From NCBI GenBank assembly GCA_009823395.1, contig CM020501.1:32057861-32121860 (forward strand): a stretch of 64,000 bases of DNA, given 5' to 3'. The DNA comes from Thamnaconus septentrionalis (taxonomy: Eukaryota > Chordata > Actinopteri > Tetraodontiformes > Monacanthidae). Each line of letters starts with the position of its first letter. Positions within the stretch are counted from its first letter, which is position 1. Of the stretch, positions 24,314-34,604 are shown piece after piece. Both the position numbers and the translations under genes were made by a program. The notes beneath the pieces were generated by a model, which searched no databases, was not told where the DNA came from, and was given only the letters and a program-made list of their open reading frames with translations.

Positions 24314-26940
24314 GCAGGAATCACAATCTAAGGTTTACTTAATATCCTTAAAGTCTGAATTTTAATTTGTAGGGATCAGAAAGTTACTAAAAAATATATT
24401 TATTATATTTGTTATTGCATCTTGTTATTTAGGTTTAAACCCTGATGAGACGCGACACACACACACACTTATTCAACTTCAAACTTCGACTAGCGTTACC
24501 CTCCCTTTTAAAAGAGGTGATAAAGTCTTTCTAATCCTTGAGTCATTTCCCGAAAAAGGTTTTTTCATTTTTTTCATTTTGTTCATATGTTACGATTTTG
24601 ATTTTTTTTTTTTTTTTTTTTTTTTTGCGTTCCAGGAATTAGTGGCAGGCAGTTCCATGTGACTCATATCACTCTTCAGCACTGGCTAAAATGTCTTTTC
24701 GGTTTTCGCTTTGACCTGAGCACATGTTGAAAAGGAAGTCACACAGTCACACATTGACTTGCGCTGTAAGCAGTGGTTCTTGGTTTGAAAAGACGGTAAT
24801 GAAATAACTTGACGGACCCCAGGAGCATCAGCAGGACTTTATCTATCTGCTGGGAAGTTTGAGGTTCAGAGGTGATGGTTCCAGGAGGCTTATGGAGATT
24901 TACATACATCACTAATGTATAAATAACATCCATCCATCCAATTTCAGTACTCACTTATTCCTAAACTCAGGTTTGCAACAAAGCAAACCACTTGAACGCT
25001 ATCTGTTCCCATGAGCCTGAGCTGACATGCAAAACAGGAATAAAAATAAAAGCCAAAACAGTTTGATAGTGAAATATGCCTGTCAGGGACAATTTCCCTT
25101 TTTTTTTTATGTTTGCTTTGTGCTTCTAGTGAAAGGCACTTTTGTATGAGCCGAGAAATTCCTTCAAAGTTCAGCCAAGAGTTCTCTTATCCGTGGCTGC
25201 AGTTGGCGGCAGGTGAGAAAGTGACAATGAATGTCCCTGCTCCTCCACAGCCGCTTTGATCCACAATCGTAAAACACAGATAGGGGGGCTTTGTAATGTT
25301 TAGGAGGGAGATCTGAGGCGAGCGGGCGCCCCACAGTGCTGTTAATGTGTTGACATAATAGAGGATTGGGGGGAGGGGGAGGGGGCACGAGGGGGAAATC
25401 CAATCCTGTAGGTCTCTCTGTAGAGAGGTGAATGGAGCCAGCAGTCACACAGACAGGCTGCCAGTGGAACAGGCAAGAGCTTTTTAACAGCCATAACACG
25501 CCTGCAGTCATTTTGCCAGCCTCAAACATCATCATGCAGTGATTTGGGACGGTGCTGTGCTGTTTCAGAGTAACAGAGCACAAATGCAATGTTACCGCAC
25601 CATGGACTGAGAACTTTGAAGAAGGCTGCAGCTAAAACTCGTCTTCCTCTTTTTTTTTCTTGGGGCGGGGGTGCAAACTACGGCTCAGGGGCCATATGCA
25701 GCCCGTTAAGTTTTTTTTATACGGCCCGGTTAAAAAAAAAATGTATTATTGTATTATTAGGGCTAATGTATTATTAGCCCGCGGAAAAAGGTTACTGTTG
25801 AAATTTAAATCAGAAGGCTCCAAATAAAAAAGAGGCATGCAATTTTTATTTACATTTTGCTTTATTTTGATGAGTTCTTTGATTTAGTTATTTATTGTAT
25901 AGTTTAAGGCTTTGCTTGTTCTATATTCAGGTTGAAGCGAAACTTGTTTGGGGTCCACATAAAAAAGGTTCATTATTATATCTGCAGGAAGTTGTTGTTT
26001 TTTTTTTTTTCCCAATAAATAGCAATGTTGGCCCGACATTATGTCCAACTTTTAAAATTTTGGCCCACTGTGTATTTGAGTTTGACACCACTGTCCTGTG
26101 AGGTGGCTAACCAAGATTGACCACCCCTGAAGGAAAATCAAATGACTTGATGAGTGTATTTATGGCAGTGTGTAAAGCTTTTACCAATAGAAAAATCATA
26201 AAAGAAGTCAAATTTTACACACTGGACCTTGAAACTACTAAAAACTGCAAGTGTGACTCTGAGTTCCTCCTCTTTGACTGCAGTAAATGAATAGATAAAA
26301 AGTCCGAGCAGCAGTCCGGGGGTGTGTAGTAGGCGGCTGATGAGCGGTGGATGTGGAGAGAGCCGCAGCTGGGGAGCCTCACAGATAAAGATGCAATCAA
26401 ACGTGATGCACGGGCGGCTTTTCCTGGTCCGGCTCGGCCGTGGTGTGTGAGCCGGGGACGGATGGGTCGCTGCAGAGCACGCGGGACTGCGGCGAACTGC
26501 AACCCGGCGGCTTCAAAGACGCTAATCGAATGCAGACGCCAGCGCGGAGTGCTCGGCGGTCGCCTTCATTCCCAACCCGACCTCAGGGAAGCAGCTCCGC
26601 TCTGCTCTCACGCTGCAACCAACGCTGTTGACATGTCAATAGAGCGTTTCTGTGCAGGAAATCAGCTGATCTGCCCGCCCGCTGTCTGTTCCTCATGCTC
26701 AGGTGTGTTTTCCAGACACGCCTGCCTGCTCCCCAGACTGCACAGTCAGGGAAAGAATGCACAGGCGCTATGTGGGAACGTACAGGTTCTCATGGGAAGT
26801 CCAAATGTGTGTGATCACGAGAAAAGAGCGTGCACACACACACACACACACACACACACGCCACTTTCTCCCATGTCAGTTGATGTTGTTGTTTCCTGTG
26901 TAATCCGGACAACTACTAATCTACTTAGAATGTCTTCAGC

Positions 26941-26983
<43 letters not shown>

Positions 26984-28478
26984 CTAATAAGAGGCTGACT
27001 TCCCTCCTGAGGTTCAGTGTGGGAGACAGAGAAGGAAAAGGCTGACGAAAGCTCACAGCTGGCTGCACTCTGAAGACTCCCAGCTGAATTTGTGCTCCAC
27101 TGCAGGGAAGCTGGTGGAGTCGTGACTGGTGGCCAGTCATTAAGAGTCTGGACACTTATTATTTTTCCAGAATAGAACTTTAAAACCAGAAAGAACTTTT
27201 AATTCCTATATTGTAATACATGGTAACTTGTGAGTTATGAGTCGCCCATTCACCTGCATGATCTCAATGTAAATCCTTGGGAGGATCAGAGAGACCATTC
27301 AAGCTATTTGAATTTATTAGCAGTAGTCGAGCAATCTTGAATTTGTAAACTCTTGTCTATAAAGTTGGAGTCATTTTGTTTTTCGGTCACACTGTTGTTT
27401 ATTCATATTCACGTGCTTGTGAAAGATTTTGTTTTCTATTTTATTATTCATTTCAACTTTATCGACAACAGCACAGTAACTGCCGACTTTGGTAGAATGG
27501 GCTGCATGTTTAAGTTTTTAAGTGTAAGTTTTGACCAATCTAAAAATCATAAATCAAGCCAAATTTTACACATTGGACCTTAAATGGACCACCTTATTTT
27601 TTGAAGGAGACTTGAAGTGTCGTTTTGGACTTTGTAAAATACTTTCTGGTGTATTTTACAGAACATCCTCAATATTTGACGATCTCAAAGTGAGCCCACT
27701 GACCAGGCATGCTGAAATGACCGCCTGCTTCGGTAATTTTGCCATTAGAAATTCTGAATGACTGGCTGTCTAAGCAGCCTCTTGCTATCTTTATACTTTA
27801 CTTTGCAGAGCAGGTCTAGACCTTGGTTTTCTAGACAGTAGTAGGAACACTGTCTATGAACCCTGACCCTAACCCACTCAGGCAAACTGAAAACCGCCTG
27901 AGCTACAAGTCAACACTCAGGTCTTCAACCACATTGCCAATGAGTTAAGTACCCACTGCTGTGTGTAGTAATGCAGCAGTGGTGTGTGTTTACTTCCTGG
28001 GGAACGTCGTGGGGCCTCTGCAGCTTCCGGACTGCACAGTCACCCACTGGCTGTGGTTCGAAAGGAAAAACATCGACTACAGACGACACAGGATGTGCGT
28101 ACGGCAAATAAATAATGCCTGCGCAGCCTCGGGACGATGTAAACAAAAAGCCACGAGCCCCAGAACAGGAGACCAACCTTTTGTTTTAGCCTCAACCCGT
28201 TATTGTCATGACCGCCCCCTGCTGCAGAGGCTGCTGCACTGCTGCTGCAGGAGTCTTAACAGAGGGAAGAACTGCCCTTCATTTTGAATGGCAGGGAGAA
28301 TGCTCTCAGAACAACAATAACGGTGAAAAGGTTTTCTCCTGCCTCTGGTTCCCTGCTGGCCGCCCCAGGCTGCTGAGATAACACAACATAACACAACCTT
28401 GTTGCACTTTTGTTCCGCAGACGTACGTGTTCACCGATGGAGAGGATGACACGCTGCGGAAGAGGCTGGGTAAGCTGG

Positions 28479-28513
<35 letters not shown>

Positions 28514-31386
28514 CTGAGTGCATTTTTGTTCAATCTTGGTAGGTTATCTGGAGGGTGTAAGCAGGAAGTGTGCTGTCAGCAGCTTTTCCATCTTAAAGAC
28601 TCGGTTGGTTGGATGTGATTGATGGCTAAAATGAGACGGAGCAGGATTTTCATTTTCTTTTAAATTTATTATGTGTTGAGATAATTTTCAGCATCATTTA
28701 ACCACAACACTAGTCCAGTTTTTAATTTATTTTCCATCAATATGTCAGAAGGATGACTAACTGTGTCACTGCACCAAAATGCTCTCCACTGACTGTTTTT
28801 GTTCACAGACGCGTAAAACAAATTGTTTGGAATAACGTGAAAAACATCTTAGACCAAAAGAGGGAATCAAAGCTTTAACTAAAGCCAACTTGATTGGAGA
28901 GTCAAATGCACACATGGATGATTTGTAAATGAGAGAGAACCAAGCAAGTGTTATTAATGAATGTGAGGACTGCATTCTGCTGGTTCATATAAAACTATAA
29001 CTCTGATAACTGTGGTCAATGCTGTTTGCACCAAGTGCAGGAAGTCACATCTGCATCATCAAAAGGCATTCTCTCATCTCACCCCCTCATACTGTTTCAC
29101 TCTCACTCTCACCATTAGACAGACTGCAAGCATTTATCGCCGAGAAGCCAAGAAACTAAACTGAGCAAAACAAACAAACAAAATTTGCAACTTGTCGCTA
29201 ATGTTTTGTTTTTCACGCTCGCCTCCTCCTGCCTTCTACTGACGAGCAGGAGCTCAACTGATCAACACCAACTGTTCAGCAGCGCACAATCGTCAAGCCC
29301 TCTCGTGTAAAATGGCCCAGGAGTACGACGCTTTCATCCACTCGGGAAAGAAGTGAGGCAGCTGCTCGTTCAGTGGAACACACACACACACACACACACA
29401 CACAAGCTGTTTCTGACTTCAAGCTCGTCTGCTGCAGGTGGTTCTGTCACGTCGACGATGATAACTACCTGAACGTGGACACTCTTCTCAAACTGCTGTC
29501 GCAGTACAGCCACACTCAGGACGTCTACTTGGGCCGGCCGAGCCTGGAGCGCCCCATACAGGCCACAGAGCAGATCGGCCCTGGCCAAGCGGTGAGTGGT
29601 CTGGTTGAGTGGGCTGTGGATGTCAGTTCAGCAACTGTGCTCCTTCTGGCATGAATGCTTGTTGCTGATCGACTGATGAATGAGCAGCATCCTTACACAG
29701 TCATCTTAAATGGGCGTCTTATAGTCTGCGTTTCATTCATTCCCTTCTCACCTCTTCAATCTTCAAGATTCAACCATTTGGAACTAAATAAATGTAGTCA
29801 AACAATGAGAAGAAGTTCAAATAATAAACAGGATTTGATCTGCCAAGCTTTCGGTCACTGGACAACCCGCTCCACCTCCTGGGCTGCAGTCGCCCCCAGA
29901 GATCTCTTGGGTCACCCAGCTTGGTTGCTGAAGGACACAGTCCACCACCACCACTCATGTTCTGCGTGAATGTTTTGTTTTCAGAGGCAGGTGAGTTTCT
30001 GGTTCGCCACTGGAGGAGCAGGATTCTGTCTCAGCCAAGGCCTCGCACTCAAGATGAAACCCTGGGCACGGTAAGCCTGCACTGAGAGTCACTTATTACA
30101 ACCCGAATAACCACGAAGGCCTAGGGACTATTATTCAGCCAGGATCAATAAAGTAAAATGGTAAATGGACTGCACTTATATTAGCGCTTTTCCAGCACCT
30201 TCATTGTACCGCAAAGCGCTTTGCAAAGTCCTCTCATTCACCCACACACACATTCATACACCAATGGGTGGCTGCTGCCATGCAAGACGCTGCCTAGCCC
30301 CATCAGGAGCAATTTAGGCTTCAGTGTCTAGCACAAGGACACAACAACGGACTAGGACGGAGTGGGATTTGAACCGCCAACCTTTCGGTCATTGGACAAC
30401 CCGCTCTACCTCCTGAGCCACAGTCGCCCCCAAAAGAGAGACTCTGGTCTTGATCAGAAATCCCCAGTCCATCCAGCCCGAGGCTGAGACCAGACCCAGT
30501 AAAAATGCCTCCGAGTCCGTGACCAGGCCGAGACCCTCACAAGGTGGTCTGGAGACCGAGACCAATCTCCAGTATTACAACACTACACAGCTAACAAAAA
30601 CCCACAGCCGTAGGTGCCGAAGGGTAGGGAGGGTTTTTAAGGCCTCCCAAAATGAGCCGTGATTGGCAGTTGCCAGAGGTGAGGGCGTTGGGGGGGGGGT
30701 GCACGTCTGGAGCGTAGGTCTTCGACGAGGACGAGGCATAAACGAAGGGGAAAAGATTACAGACTACAGTATAAAAGTGACGCTCCAACGTCCTGGAACA
30801 CGCATGAGACTTTGAACCACTATCATCTCAGCCACACGTTGTCACACTGCCCCCCTTTAACACCTGCTCTGCATCTGTCCTGTCCGCCGGCAGCACGTTC
30901 GTGGAGACGGCTGAGCGCATCAGCCTGCCAGACGACTGCACCGTGGGCTACATTGTGGAAGCGCTGCTGGGTGTGAGCCTCACCCGCTCGCCGCTCTTCC
31001 ACTCGCACCTGGAGAACCTGGCACTGGTGTCAGACATTCGCAGTCAGGTACGCAGGCAGGGAGGCAACGCTGAGGCACGCAAAGGCATCAGCTGTCTACA
31101 GTTTCTCTCTGTCTGGTCTGCAGGTGACGCTTAGTTATGGGACAGTAGAGACCCGGAGGAACACCGTCAACATCAGAGGAGCATTTTCTCCAGATGAAGA
31201 TCCTACGAGGTAAAACTTCAAGGACACAAGTGGTAAAACTCAATGCAGTCCAGATCCGTGGTTCTCAACTGTTGGAGTCTGAGGACCCACATGTTTTTTC
31301 CTTATCATGAGTCGCAACCAAAACTTATTCCACAAAAATAGAAAAACTAGTCGACGTTCTATCATGTCTAGCCAACAAATTATTGA

Positions 31387-31419
<33 letters not shown>

Positions 31420-32118
31420 TTTTAAATTCACTTTTCTTAAAAAAGGCCAACAAACCAACAAAGGCCACGACCCACTCAAAGCAGCTCAGTGACCTACCAG
31501 TTGAGAAACACTGGTCTAGTTTGTACCAGATATTTTTCTTACCAATTTCTTATTAATGGCAAGAAAAACGTCAAATCTTCCTCAAAATGAGAGTTTTAAT
31601 TTTCAGTAAAACAGTCAAGGCCAACAAAGTAGCACAGAAACTGCTGTGAGGCCTCCTGACATGAAGGGATTCATTTGAGATGGCCCCCCTCACCTCTCCT
31701 TTGTATTCAATGGCTGTATCATTGTTTTTACAACTTCCTTTATTGTCATGCATTTTTCAATAAACACAAAAGTCAATGAACCTTGAGGGTCGGGAAAAAA
31801 AAAACAAAACGAGAATGGAGACAGTCTGCATTGTGTTTTTGTGTGTTTTACAACAACCGCGAGTTCCCAAACATGTGCAGCACTGTGCGATCGCCTCATG
31901 TTGAGAGTGTTTTACTACTGGGCCAAGTTTCCTGGCTTTGTTTCATTGTGCAGTGTGAGTGCTCACGGCTAATTGTATTCACTGCCTTATTTTAAAACCC
32001 CCAGCTGGCAGCTTCCAGGCATTGTGACATGTGTTTCCATCTCTTTCTCAGGTTCAGGTCGGTCCATTGTCTGCTGTACCCAGACACCGCTTGGTGCCTC
32101 GGCTCTCAGCGAGCCTGA
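23742..32118 (+). CDS. lfng: Fringe O-fucosylpeptide 3-beta-N-acetylglucosaminyltransferase, probably lunatic fringe
   Basis: Eight exons join in phase: 23742-24098, 28421-28469, 29250-29352, 29438-29591, 29985-30070, 30894-31047, 31124-31209 and 32052-32118, giving 351 residues. Fringes add GlcNAc to O-fucose on Notch EGF repeats in the Golgi, tuning ligand choice. Residues 5-19 form a hydrophobic signal-anchor-like segment, followed by a run of 13 Ala (32-44). The catalytic domain starts near residue 84 ([17 protein letters not shown]). It holds CHVDDDNY with the metal-binding DDD at 176-178, an NCS sequon at N143, [11 protein letters not shown] near 226-236 and [10 protein letters not shown]. 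The AYFRKLTRE stem motif and the [14 protein letters not shown] junction resemble lunatic fringe, and linkage to ttyh3 supports this. Compared with lfng, two residues are missing at the exon 5/6 junction (PWARTFVETAE), and the C-terminus AWCLGSQRA is divergent. Manic or radical fringe is less likely but not excluded. Confidence 0.85.
24114..24314 (+). repeat. GT-rich trinucleotide array at the start of lfng intron 1
   Basis: Beginning 15 bp after the exon 1 donor, the sequence is imperfect GTA/GGT/GTT triplets that become an uninterrupted (GTT)n of about 31 units at 24221-24314. The RNA would be GU-rich immediately downstream of the splice donor. Confidence 0.9.
25665..26096. mobile_element. 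Degenerate hAT-type non-autonomous element in lfng intron 1
   Basis: The left side (GGGGGTGCAAACTACGGCTC) and the right side (GAGTTTGACACCACTG) are decayed forms of the CAGGGGTGTCAAACTCA terminal inverted repeat seen intact at 40113-40533. Internal motifs GGCCATATGCAGCCCG and ACGGCCCGG fit that element type. No target-site duplication was identified. Confidence 0.5.
26390..26640. promoter_or_regulatory. CpG-rich block in lfng intron 1
   Basis: By eye about two dozen CpG dinucleotides fall between 26391 and 26580, far above the surrounding intron. Part of it is open on the plus strand (a frame at 26351-26998 that runs into AC repeats), but it shows no domain. It is a candidate alternative promoter or first exon of lfng or an intronic enhancer. 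The label is inferred from composition alone. Confidence 0.35.
28579..28990 (+). repeat. Diverged direct repeat, copy 2 (lfng intron 2)
   Basis: Partner of 22471-22894 in the same orientation, lying between exon 2 and exon 3 of lfng. The block includes GGTTGGATGTGATTGATGGC, which matches GGTTGGACGTGATTGAGGGC in copy 1. Confidence 0.7.
29831..29897 (-). mobile_element. Fragment of SINE family B (lfng intron 4)
   Basis: The sequence GCTTTCGGTCACTGGACAAC through TGCAGTCGCCCCC matches the head of the larger copy at 30156-30431, about 300 bp away in the next intron. Only the tRNA-like head remains. Confidence 0.6.
30156..30431 (-). mobile_element. tRNA-headed SINE family B (lfng intron 5)
   Basis: On the minus strand the element starts GGGGGCGACTGTGGCTCAGG and has a B-box-like GGTTCAAATCC about 50 bp later. 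It ends at the low-coordinate side with AGCGCTAATATAAGTGCAGT and CCATTTACCATT. This layout is that of a widespread fish SINE with a tRNA-derived 5' end. It is antisense to lfng. Confidence 0.7.
31256..31513. mobile_element. hAT (Charlie-like) non-autonomous element (lfng intron 7)
   Basis: The ends CCGTGGTTCTCAAC and GTTGAGAAACACTG form terminal inverted repeats of the CAGTGGTTCTCAAC type. Flanking octamers GTCCAGAT and GTCTAGTT are similar (6 of 8), a decayed 8-bp target duplication. Internally it has GAGTCGCAACC and ACGACCCAC motifs shared with 46186-46473, plus an AT run and a T-tract near 31388-31424. Confidence 0.65.
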
Positions 32119-33865
32119 CGCCTGCCGAGGGCCGTGGGCAGACTGATGGATGGAGGAGATAAACCAGCTTCTGCTGCCAGAAGAAATCCCCACACCACCT
32201 TCAGGACTAATGCAGATTCAGAGATGGATTATAATTATTTTAATACAGTGTGTGCGAGTCCTCAACTGTGTTCTATTGGGGGTTCTTGATTGGATGAAAA
32301 ACAGAAGGGCAACTCCAGTCATGTTGAAGAATGGTTAACCCAAAGGTGGCAAAGACGGAAAAGTTGTGTTATTTAATGGCGCCAAAGGGCTTTAAGCTGT
32401 GGAGTCGGTCAGAGCTGAGCGAAATACCCGTCAATATTCCCCATTGGCCTGATTGTTACTCAATACCAATCTATATTTCCTCTGGCCCCTGGCAAAGGCG
32501 GCGCTTGCTCCGCTTGGCAAAAAAAAAAAAAATATTTCTAAAAATTGAACATTAAACAGGGCGATCTTAAATTAAATGGTGTTAATTTGGCACACTGCTT
32601 CTAGGTAACTATCTTGACATGGCACGATATGACATGAGATGCTGTGCTTACTCAAGTGATCACTGAGACATGAGATCTGGGAACTTGAAGATGAAGTTTG
32701 CAACATATTGCAGAAGAAAACAAATCAGGTCGTCGACAGGTTTATGACTTATTTACTCATTAGTTTAAAAAAAAAAAAAAAATGTGACTGAAATGGCATC
32801 TTGACTGTTTGTCAGTCACAGACAATTGCTGAAACTTTTATCTCAAAAGAAATCTCGCGGCACGGCCTCCACAAGTCTGAACGTGACATCATATTTGATG
32901 AAAATGTAATGTAGATATTCTCGTTTTAAACAAGCTCGGTAACATGAAGTGAAAATGACCTGAGTTGAACCAGGACGTTTCAGTAGCGCTGCTCATTTTG
33001 CATTCACTTAAAATGTAATTACTGTGTCATAAGCTGGTCGTTCCTCCGAAAGACTTTTGTCAGGTTGCTTTTCCAGGTGTTTGCCGTGAACTGATTGAGG
33101 TCAAGATCATTACACAAGATACAATGACAGCCACAGCGGCAGGTCAGGGCTGTGAGCGGCTGCTGCTGTAATGGGCATCTGTTTGATCTTTCTTCTGAAA
33201 TATATTGGGACTGAGCACTTTGGTAGAATAAACATGTTGTTTGCATTCAAGCCTAGGAGAAAACTATTGAAGGAAAAGAGTATATTTTGGTTGATTTGCT
33301 TATTAATTTTTGTTAAGTAGCGTTAAATCTGAAGTGAGATATTTTTTGTATTGGACCTGGAAAGCTAACAAAAAGTGACAGTAAACAGAGGGTTAACATG
33401 ATTTAAGATTAAATTACGCTGTTCAGCGTCCATCCATCTCTTATAGCCTCTTGTCTCACTTTTCTAATTGAACTCTAGTGAAGAAACATGTGGGAAATTA
33501 TTTTCAAAAATGAAAAATGATTATTTCAAATAATGTGGACTGATTTGGTTTCCCCTCGTCTATCCAGTGAGGCCTTTTTACGAAAGCACGTCACATGTAC
33601 GCGTGTACAGCACCTGTTTGCGTCCCTTCAAAATGGGCAGTGGAACATCAAAGATCTCCCTCTTGAGGTTGGGATGATGAATGACTCATGTTGGGTCGTC
33701 TCCTCTCTGTGAACTGAGTTAAAGTCATTCTCTAGTGTTAGATGAAGATGTGATGAATTGTTGCTGTTGAGCTGCGCATGCTCTCCCTCTCTGCCTCTCT
33801 CTCCCCCTCTCTCTCTCTCTCCAGTATCTGGACCTTGTGTTGACTTTATAGTGGAACTCAATAAA
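32119..33865 (+). other. Probable lfng 3' UTR
   Basis: The region between the lfng stop codon and the first good AATAAA downstream (33860-33865) contains no supported coding sequence. An A-tract near 32764-32781 and a (CT)n run near 33778-33823 are present. The extent is inferred, giving a 3' UTR of about 1.75 kb. Confidence 0.45.
33860..33865 (+). terminator. Candidate lfng poly(A) signal
   Basis: A canonical AATAAA lies about 1.74 kb after the lfng stop and is followed by a GT-rich stretch (GGATGTTGGCCTGTGTGTGG) suitable as a downstream element. Confidence 0.5.
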
Positions 33866-34008
33866 GCTTTTTAAACACCTTGGATGTTGGCCTGTGTGTG
33901 GTGACTCGGTCTGATGCAGCCAGGGTCTCCGACGGACTCAGACCTCTTGATGGTCCCAGATAACAACTCACTGACTTTGACAGTGATCTGGCGATTGTAG
34001 GTCTGCAT

Positions 34009-34042
<34 letters not shown>

Positions 34043-34307
34043 CAAAAACATCCAACTCCACTATACACACGCAGTAACATCAGCGGTCTTATCTTATCGA
34101 GCCATACACGCGCTCAGTCCTGGAGAAATAAAGAGTAAAGCATAGGTGAGTATGATACATTCGTGTGTGTCTGTGCGCGCGCGCTAAGCCATTACATACC
34201 ACAGAGCCAGCGGGTTTGCAGAACTACCAGTTGTTGGACAGTGACACCTGGTGGCTACAGTTGTTACTACAAGCCGTACACACAGTCTTTCTTTCCTCCA
34301 CAGACGC

Positions 34308-34437
34308 ACGTGCCCGGACTGCGGGAGGAAGGCGGAGAGAACCCACGCAGATACAGGGAGAACGTGCAAAACGCCACCAGGAAAGGTCCCAGGCCCAGAA
34401 TCGAACCCACAACCTTCGCACTGTGAGGCGGCGGCCT
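34308..34437 (-). mobile_element. Truncated SINE copy A4
   Basis: On the minus strand the tRNA-like B box (GGTTCGATTCTGG) and the following ACCTTTCCTGG and TTCTCC segments match SINE family A. The A-box end stops near 34437 at the edge of a perfect hairpin, and the tail is missing. Confidence 0.65.
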
Positions 34438-34441
34438 CATT

Positions 34442-34484
34442 CATTTCCTTCAGTACATTTAAAGTAAATGTACTGAAGGAAATG
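34442..34484. repeat. Perfect 20-bp inverted repeat with 3-nt spacer
   Basis: CATTTCCTTCAGTACATTTA at 34442-34461 is exactly mirrored by its reverse complement at 34465-34484, separated by AAG. It lies between the probable poly(A) signals of the convergent lfng and ttyh3 genes and directly next to the truncated SINE A4. Confidence 0.95.
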
Positions 34485-34598
34485 TAACGCGTCACTAGCC
34501 ACCGTCGCAGTCAAGCTGAGGCATCGTCCCATTCACATGGAAAGGAAGGCGTTGGTCTTAATCAGTATGTTAAAGTTGCTTTAATTTCTTTTAAAACA

Positions 34599-34604
34599 TT
34601 TATT
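34599..34604 (-). terminator. ttyh3: Candidate ttyh3 poly(A) signal
   Basis: AATAAA on the minus strand, about 2.8 kb downstream of the ttyh3 stop codon. Other matches are possible, so the position of the transcript end is inferred. Confidence 0.35.

Noticed and set aside
26351..26998. 215-codon plus-strand frame in lfng intron 1
   Set aside because: It starts in the CpG-rich block and runs through unique DNA into two (AC)n arrays; no domain, and the openness is explained by composition.
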